Positions 60,020 to 64,000 of a DNA stretch of 64,000 nt are shown one piece after another; position 1 is the stretch's first letter, and each line of letters starts with the position of its first letter. The notes beneath the pieces were generated by a model. That model was not told where the DNA came from. It did not search any database and was given only the letters and a program-made list of their open reading frames with translations. The translations under genes were made by a program, and so were the position numbers. Origin of the DNA: Eonycteris spelaea (lineage: Eukaryota; Chordata; Mammalia; Chiroptera; Pteropodidae); the NCBI GenBank assembly GCA_003508835.1, contig PUFA01000144.1, positions 4,464,001 to 4,528,000 of the forward strand, in the 5' to 3' direction.

Positions 60020-60300
60020 TGGACAAGGCACTCTTGCTCATCTTTAGGCTCTTACAAAAGCTGTTCCTCTGGCTGGAATGATGCCCCTTCATGCAAGGGC
60101 TTGCTATCTCCTACTCATGTTTCAATACTGCAGCAAGGCAGCTTCCTCCAAGACACCTTCCTGGGTCCCCCAGGCTGACTAAGGTGACCCTCTCTCTGGG
60201 ATCTCCTAGCATCCTGCACCTGTGACAGTTACCCAAACTGGAAGCTTCAAGCCCCTAAAATATCCTCCTCCTCTTCGAGGACCTCTGATAATTTACACTT
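60020..60300 (+). repeat. L2 LINE 3' fragment
   Basis: CTGTTCCTCTGGCTGGAATG, GGCAGCTTCCTCCAAGACAC and CTTCCTGGGTCCCCCAGGCT are in L2 order. Confidence 0.6.
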
Positions 60301-60959
60301 ACTTCACAGAGGAGTCGGATCATTCACGAGTAGGAAGCAAAATGGCTTGGGTCAAGGCCTGAACTCCACTAGAGAAGGGCTCACCCACATCCAGAGAGGT
60401 CCACTCTATTACTTAGGAGAGGGCCATGGATTCAGGCTCACAACCTGGGACGTGACAGAACCCAGGCAGGGGCAGGGAGAAGGGAAAAGGACATATCTCG
60501 GTCTATCCTTCCCACCTAGGAGTTTGCATTAGAGAAGGGGGTATAAAGCCACCTCTAATGCCAGGTGAGGCGGGAGTACCAGTGAGTACCCCCTGAATGA
60601 GGGCCAAGAGTCCTTGGCTCCCAGTGTGTTTGACCCCCTGCAGATAAGGGTCCCTGGAGCTCTCATGGATGCCATTTCCTCACCTGAGAAATGCGAATAG
60701 CTCTATTTGGCTTACCCACTTCATGATGTAAGGAACATACCAAGTACAGACATGAAGCCAACTTCGAAGAGAAAAAAACTTCTAAAAAAGTGGCGATTAT
60801 AACCAGAAGTGCTGCTAGCACACAGCAGGGCCGGCTGAGGACAGTGGAAAGATGTTAACTACCTTCTCTCCCATACCTCCAGGAATGGCATCACCACCTA
60901 CTGCTAAAACGGCAGACGGGGCAGCCCAGACTCCTACCCACATACTACCCACATATCAG

Positions 60960-61100
60960 CACTGGTCCTGGGCCTTCTCTTCATGGTTCACTTCCATCTT
61001 CCCTACTAGATTGGGAACTCCTTGGGAATAGAGAGCGGACAGTGTCTTTCATCTCTGTTCGGTGTCTGACACACAGTGGATGATCAGGGAATTTGAAGGA
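60960..61100 (+). repeat. L2 LINE 3' fragment
   Basis: CTACTAGATTGGGAACTCCT, GTGTCTTTCATCTCTGTTCG and CTGACACACAGTGGATGATC match the last 100 bp of L2. Confidence 0.6.
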
Positions 61101-61269
61101 TTTAATACATAGGCCAGTGCTGGAGCTTGCCCTGCTCCTCAAACTCATGGCCCTGCCCTGCTCATCAGAGGCAGCAGCCACCTCTGCTTCCCCTCACTTC
61201 TTCACGCAAGCCTCCTAGGGCACTGGCAGCCCTGTAGACTTTGCTGCACCTGCTGAATCACACCCTGTC

Positions 61270-61300
61270 ACCCTCCCCTCCCCCGCCCCCCCCCCGCCCC
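61270..61300 (-). other. G-run tract on the RAB11FIP5 coding strand (quadruplex potential)
   Basis: On the minus strand, runs of 4, 10, 5, 4 and 3 G separated by single C or A bases lie in an intron, so they would also occur in the pre-mRNA. Confidence 0.6.
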
Positions 61301-62042
61301 GTGACCTGTGTCTACAGATGCAGACCTCAGCTCTGGTCACCACTCACCAGCTACCCAGTGAGGTCACGGCCTCATAATTCTTCCAAAACAGACCAATGCC
61401 ACAGTGACCACAGTCACATGGGTATCCTCTGTTGACTCAGCACAGTCCTAAGAACAAGAGGGCCACCCCGAAGGCGCAAATGCAAACCAGTGAGGCACCT
61501 GATGAGCCCAGAGACCCTTGCTTCTGAGGGTCACATACATGGAAAGCACTTTTTTTACCTTTTAGTCCTCTAATAGTGTCTCCATTTTCGTCTCTGACCT
61601 TGGTACTGGTCCCTCCTCTGGCTCTCTGACTACAGCAGCCTCTCACCCTGGGGCCCGTCACAGAGGACTTGGGTCTCCATTTGACAAGCTTCACTGCCCC
61701 TTGCCCTAGTGGCTAAGTACGCAAGCTCTCATCCCCTTTCCCCTGCCAACCCACATCACCTCTCCCCACCCCATTCCTCGCCCCTGCACTCCATCAGCAT
61801 CATCCCTCAACCCTCTGGCTTGCGGGGGTACCAGCTGGTCCAAGGTCCCAAAAAAGGAGGTGGCTTCAGAGCCAATACCACAGAAGGCTCGTGTCTTCAA
61901 AGCCTCCCTTGTCCTGCCTGGGTGAAGTCACTGCTCACTCTCCCATGGAGGCTGAGGCTGCACCATGAACACCGCAGCCCTTGGGCTGTGCTGCTCCCTG
62001 TAACCCCTTCCTCCTGGAAAGTGCTCTCGGGTGGCTGCTCAC

Positions 62043-64000
62043 CTGGCACTGGGCTGTGGCTCCTCAGCTGGTCGTGTCTCCAAGGGCAGAAGCACAAGCG
62101 GGGAGGCTGGGGTGGCTGCAGCGTGGTCGTCCCCAAGTGGGGCAGGGGAGCCCCCACTGGGGGAGGTTGGCTCCCTGGGGGGCGGGGAGGAAGAGGTCAG
62201 GGGCCAGGCTCCAGGTAGGGGAGAGCACGGAGGGCTGGGCCCCCCATGGCGGTGGCTGGCCCAGGGCGGGAGAGGGGGCGGTGGAAAGGCACTCTCTGGG
62301 GTGGGCAGCTCTTCTGGGCCAGAGTAGATGGACGATTCCCTGGACCCTGGAGGGGATGTGGACGGGAAGCTGGGGATATCTTGGCTCTCATGAGACAAGA
62401 AGGGGTTCAAGGCATCCTCCTCCAAGGCCCACATGGCAGCCTGTTGGGAGCTGCCTGGAAGGGGCCCAAGCCCCTCTCCTGCTGGTCCCTGGCCCTGGGC
62501 CTCAGGTGCCTCGGGACCTTCTCCTCTTTCCGGAGCCCCCCAGATCTGCTGACTCTGAGGATCCAGGCTCTTTGAGTAACAGGGCGCTGGGGCAGAACCC
62601 TCAGGGCAGCTGGTGGAGAGAGACGGGCAGAGCCCAGATGCAGGAGGGCTAGCATCCTCTACTGGCTCTTCCAGGCTTGGTTCACCCAGCAGGGTTCCAG
62701 AAGAACAGCTGTCAGATTCTGAGCCTGGCTTCTTGCCCTCCTCCTTGGGCTCCTGGGGACCAGCAATCAGTGCACTTGAGAAGGCGTCTTCGTCTCCTGT
62801 CTCTGTCCCCTGCTACTCAGCCCCACTGCAGACTCCTCCTCCTCCTCCTGAGACTCTGAGGACGTGAAGAGGCGTGGTGGTTTGGGAGGTGGTGTGCTGC
62901 GCTGCACCCCCTTGTCCGACACCCACGCGGGTTTGGGCTCTGGCTCCAGCCCGGTGGCGGAAGCCCCTGGATATCCTTGGGGCTCACAGGTTCTGGCGAT
63001 TCTGGCTGCAGCTGGGAGGACGTAGCTCATCAGACTCTTCTCCCTGTATGATTGGTGAGGACATCTCAGCTGCAGGAGAAATGGTGACCACATCCCAAGG
63101 CCACGAATTTTCGACTGTATTGAGCTCATGCAAAAGCTGGCTCTCGCCTCTGGAGGCCTCCTCGTCCTGGCTCTCGGGGGCGTCATCTGGGCCAGGCAGC
63201 CTCTCCCACACACTGATCACTTCTGGAGAGCTAAAGAGAGATGTCGCACTGTCTGCTGGACTCTGTCCTGCTTCCCCTCCTGGCACCGTTGGCTCCCTGT
63301 CTGCTTCGGCATCTGAGGCTTGTGGGTGTAGCAAGGCTGACGTGGAGGGCAGGCTGGCCCCTACTGACCCGAGGGGCCCCTGGTCGGCCACACTCGTGCT
63401 CTGGTGATCCAGTCCCAAGTCCAGAGGAGCTCTGGGTTCCAGCCACACGCTGCTCCCACCTCTTGCTCCTCCCCCAGGCTCTCCCTGGGGCTCAGCTGCC
63501 TTCACCGTCATGGCCCCGGGGCCTGGGTCTTGCAGCCCAGTCGCCTCCAGCCCCACTCCTGCAGGAGCCAGAATCTTGCTACTAGCCTCTGGATGCAGCC
63601 TGCTGGCAGTAAAGACGTTGAAGGTGTCTTCCCACTCAGGCGGGGCTTTCCCAGGGGAGGCCAGAGGGGTGGGGCTGGCCTTCGAGGCACTGGGGAGAGA
63701 GGGAGCAGGTGAAGGAGAAGTTTAGTGCTATGTCGGCTATGAGTTCTTCGAAGAAAGGGTTGCTCTGCAAGGAGGTGAGGAACGGGTTGGTGAGACCCAA
63801 GAATCCAGATGGGGTGGCTTCAGGGGCGGCGGTGACAGCAGCAGCAGTGATAGCAGCAGGGGAGGCGGCTGCAAAAAGGTTAGTGCTTAGCATGGGAGCA
63901 GCGGTGGGAGCAGGAGTGGGAGGGGCCGGAGCACAGGGGGAGCAGGGGAGGTGGTGAGGAGGAGCAGCTGGGTCAGGTTCTACCTGAGGAGACACGTCCA
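62043..64000 (-). CDS. RAB11FIP5: RAB11FIP5 large Ser/Pro-rich exon (partial, several frame breaks)
   Basis: Coding content runs from the right edge to donor GCCAG|GTGAGC. In order it has: a Pro/Ala-rich start with two NPF motifs (TNPFLTSLQSNPFFEELIAD); SPSPAPSLPSASK and WEDTFNVFTASRL; an acidic Ser-rich stretch with EESDEL; PESPEPVSPKDIQG; KPAWVSDKGVQ and ESQEEEEES; then a long open segment with a third NPF (ALNPFLSHES) and ETRPAEEPQPSA. These words lie in different frames. The frame changes near 63717-63727, 63011-63027, 62950-62952 and 62807-62810, mostly at short single-base runs. Read literally, it terminates at TGA 62984-62986 or TGA 62767-62769. NPF motifs bind EH-domain proteins. Some RAB11FIP5 isoforms, as I recall, are much shorter and may omit most of this exon. 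Whether it is one exon or two cannot be settled here, but I see no usable donor near 63700. Confidence 0.75.

Larger units (their letters stand above)
58729..62042 (-). other. RAB11FIP5: RAB11FIP5 intron (3.3 kb)
   Basis: Donor GTGAGC follows the large exon and acceptor CTGCAG precedes the 190-nt exon. It holds the short MITE-like copy at 59083-59165, L2 pieces at 60020-60300 and 60960-61100, and the G/C tract at 61270-61300. Long open frames on either strand here have no family resemblance. Confidence 0.85.
56090..64000 (-). other. RAB11FIP5: RAB11FIP5 gene body (3' part)
   Basis: Three exons, a long 3' UTR and a polyadenylation signal on the minus strand belong to RAB11FIP5 (Rip11/Gaf-1). 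This is a class I Rab11-FIP that links Rab11 to recycling-endosome membranes and apical trafficking. The gene continues beyond the right edge, where the C2-domain exons must lie. The order RAB11FIP5 then SFXN5 in the same orientation matches the human 2p13 arrangement. Confidence 0.92.

Noticed and set aside
61981..62652. 223-codon plus-strand open frame, plus others over 62-63.7 kb
   Set aside because: It is the antisense shadow of the GC-rich RAB11FIP5 exon; the minus strand shows the recognisable protein and splice site.
63690..63700. Splice acceptor CTCTCTCCCCAG before the SASK segment of RAB11FIP5
   Set aside because: No plausible donor follows the NPF motifs upstream, and the TSPSPAPSLP words read straight through the site, so a frame break is the simpler reading.
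1..64000. CRISPR arrays, operons, bacterial or phage modules
   Set aside because: The content is mammalian genomic DNA; direct repeats present are microsatellites or transposon copies.

Overview
This is a window of nuclear DNA from a placental mammal. It has long introns with GT..AG boundaries, a CpG-island promoter, and ancient mammalian repeats (MIR, L2, LINE-1, MER5/MER20-type hAT elements, ERVL/MaLR-type LTRs). I see no Alu, B1/B2, BovB/Bov-tA, carnivore CAN or horse ERE SINE. The youngest-looking repeats are LINE-1 3' ends of a type I associate with laurasiatherians such as bats and horses. A bat is my best guess, with low confidence.

Two protein genes are present, both on the minus strand and lying tail to head. 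(1) SFXN5 (sideroflexin-5, a mitochondrial inner-membrane carrier-like protein) fills positions 1 to about 54,540. Eight coding exons lie in the window, from exon 1 (54419-54520) to exon 8 (1302-1358). They encode residues 1-156 of a protein that is about 340 residues long in other mammals; the rest lies beyond position 1. All exon-intron borders are canonical and the frame is intact. Exon 4 (27 nt) and exon 6 (26 nt) are microexons. (2) RAB11FIP5 (Rip11/Gaf-1, a class I Rab11-family interacting protein) occupies about 56,090 to the right edge. Its 3' UTR, its last exon with the Rab11-binding domain, the preceding 190-nt exon and a very large Ser/Pro-rich exon with NPF motifs are visible. The N-terminal C2 domain lies outside the window.

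Layout: 1-1,301 SFXN5 intron 8; 1,302-2,450 exons 8 and 7; 2,451-18,448 intron 6 (16 kb, AT-rich and LINE-1-rich from about 10.5 kb); 18,449-21,055 exons 6, 5 and 4; 21,056-35,447 intron 3; exon 3; 35,526-46,454 intron 2, with a solo LTR nested in a LINE-1; exon 2; 46,524-54,418 intron 1; about 53.4-54.95 kb CpG island with the SFXN5 promoter and exon 1; 54.54-56.09 kb intergenic; 56.09-64.0 kb RAB11FIP5.

The most noteworthy points are these. The RAB11FIP5 coding sequence, as written here, carries at least four frame breaks in the large exon and a lost stop at a seven-base homopolymer in the last exon; sequence error is the first explanation to test. Simple repeats build the 3' splice-site tracts of SFXN5 exons 4 and 7. 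A plus-strand CCAAT-box cluster in SFXN5 intron 1 could be an antisense promoter. Several transposon insertions have readable target-site duplications. I found no previously undescribed system; outside the two genes this is ordinary intronic DNA.
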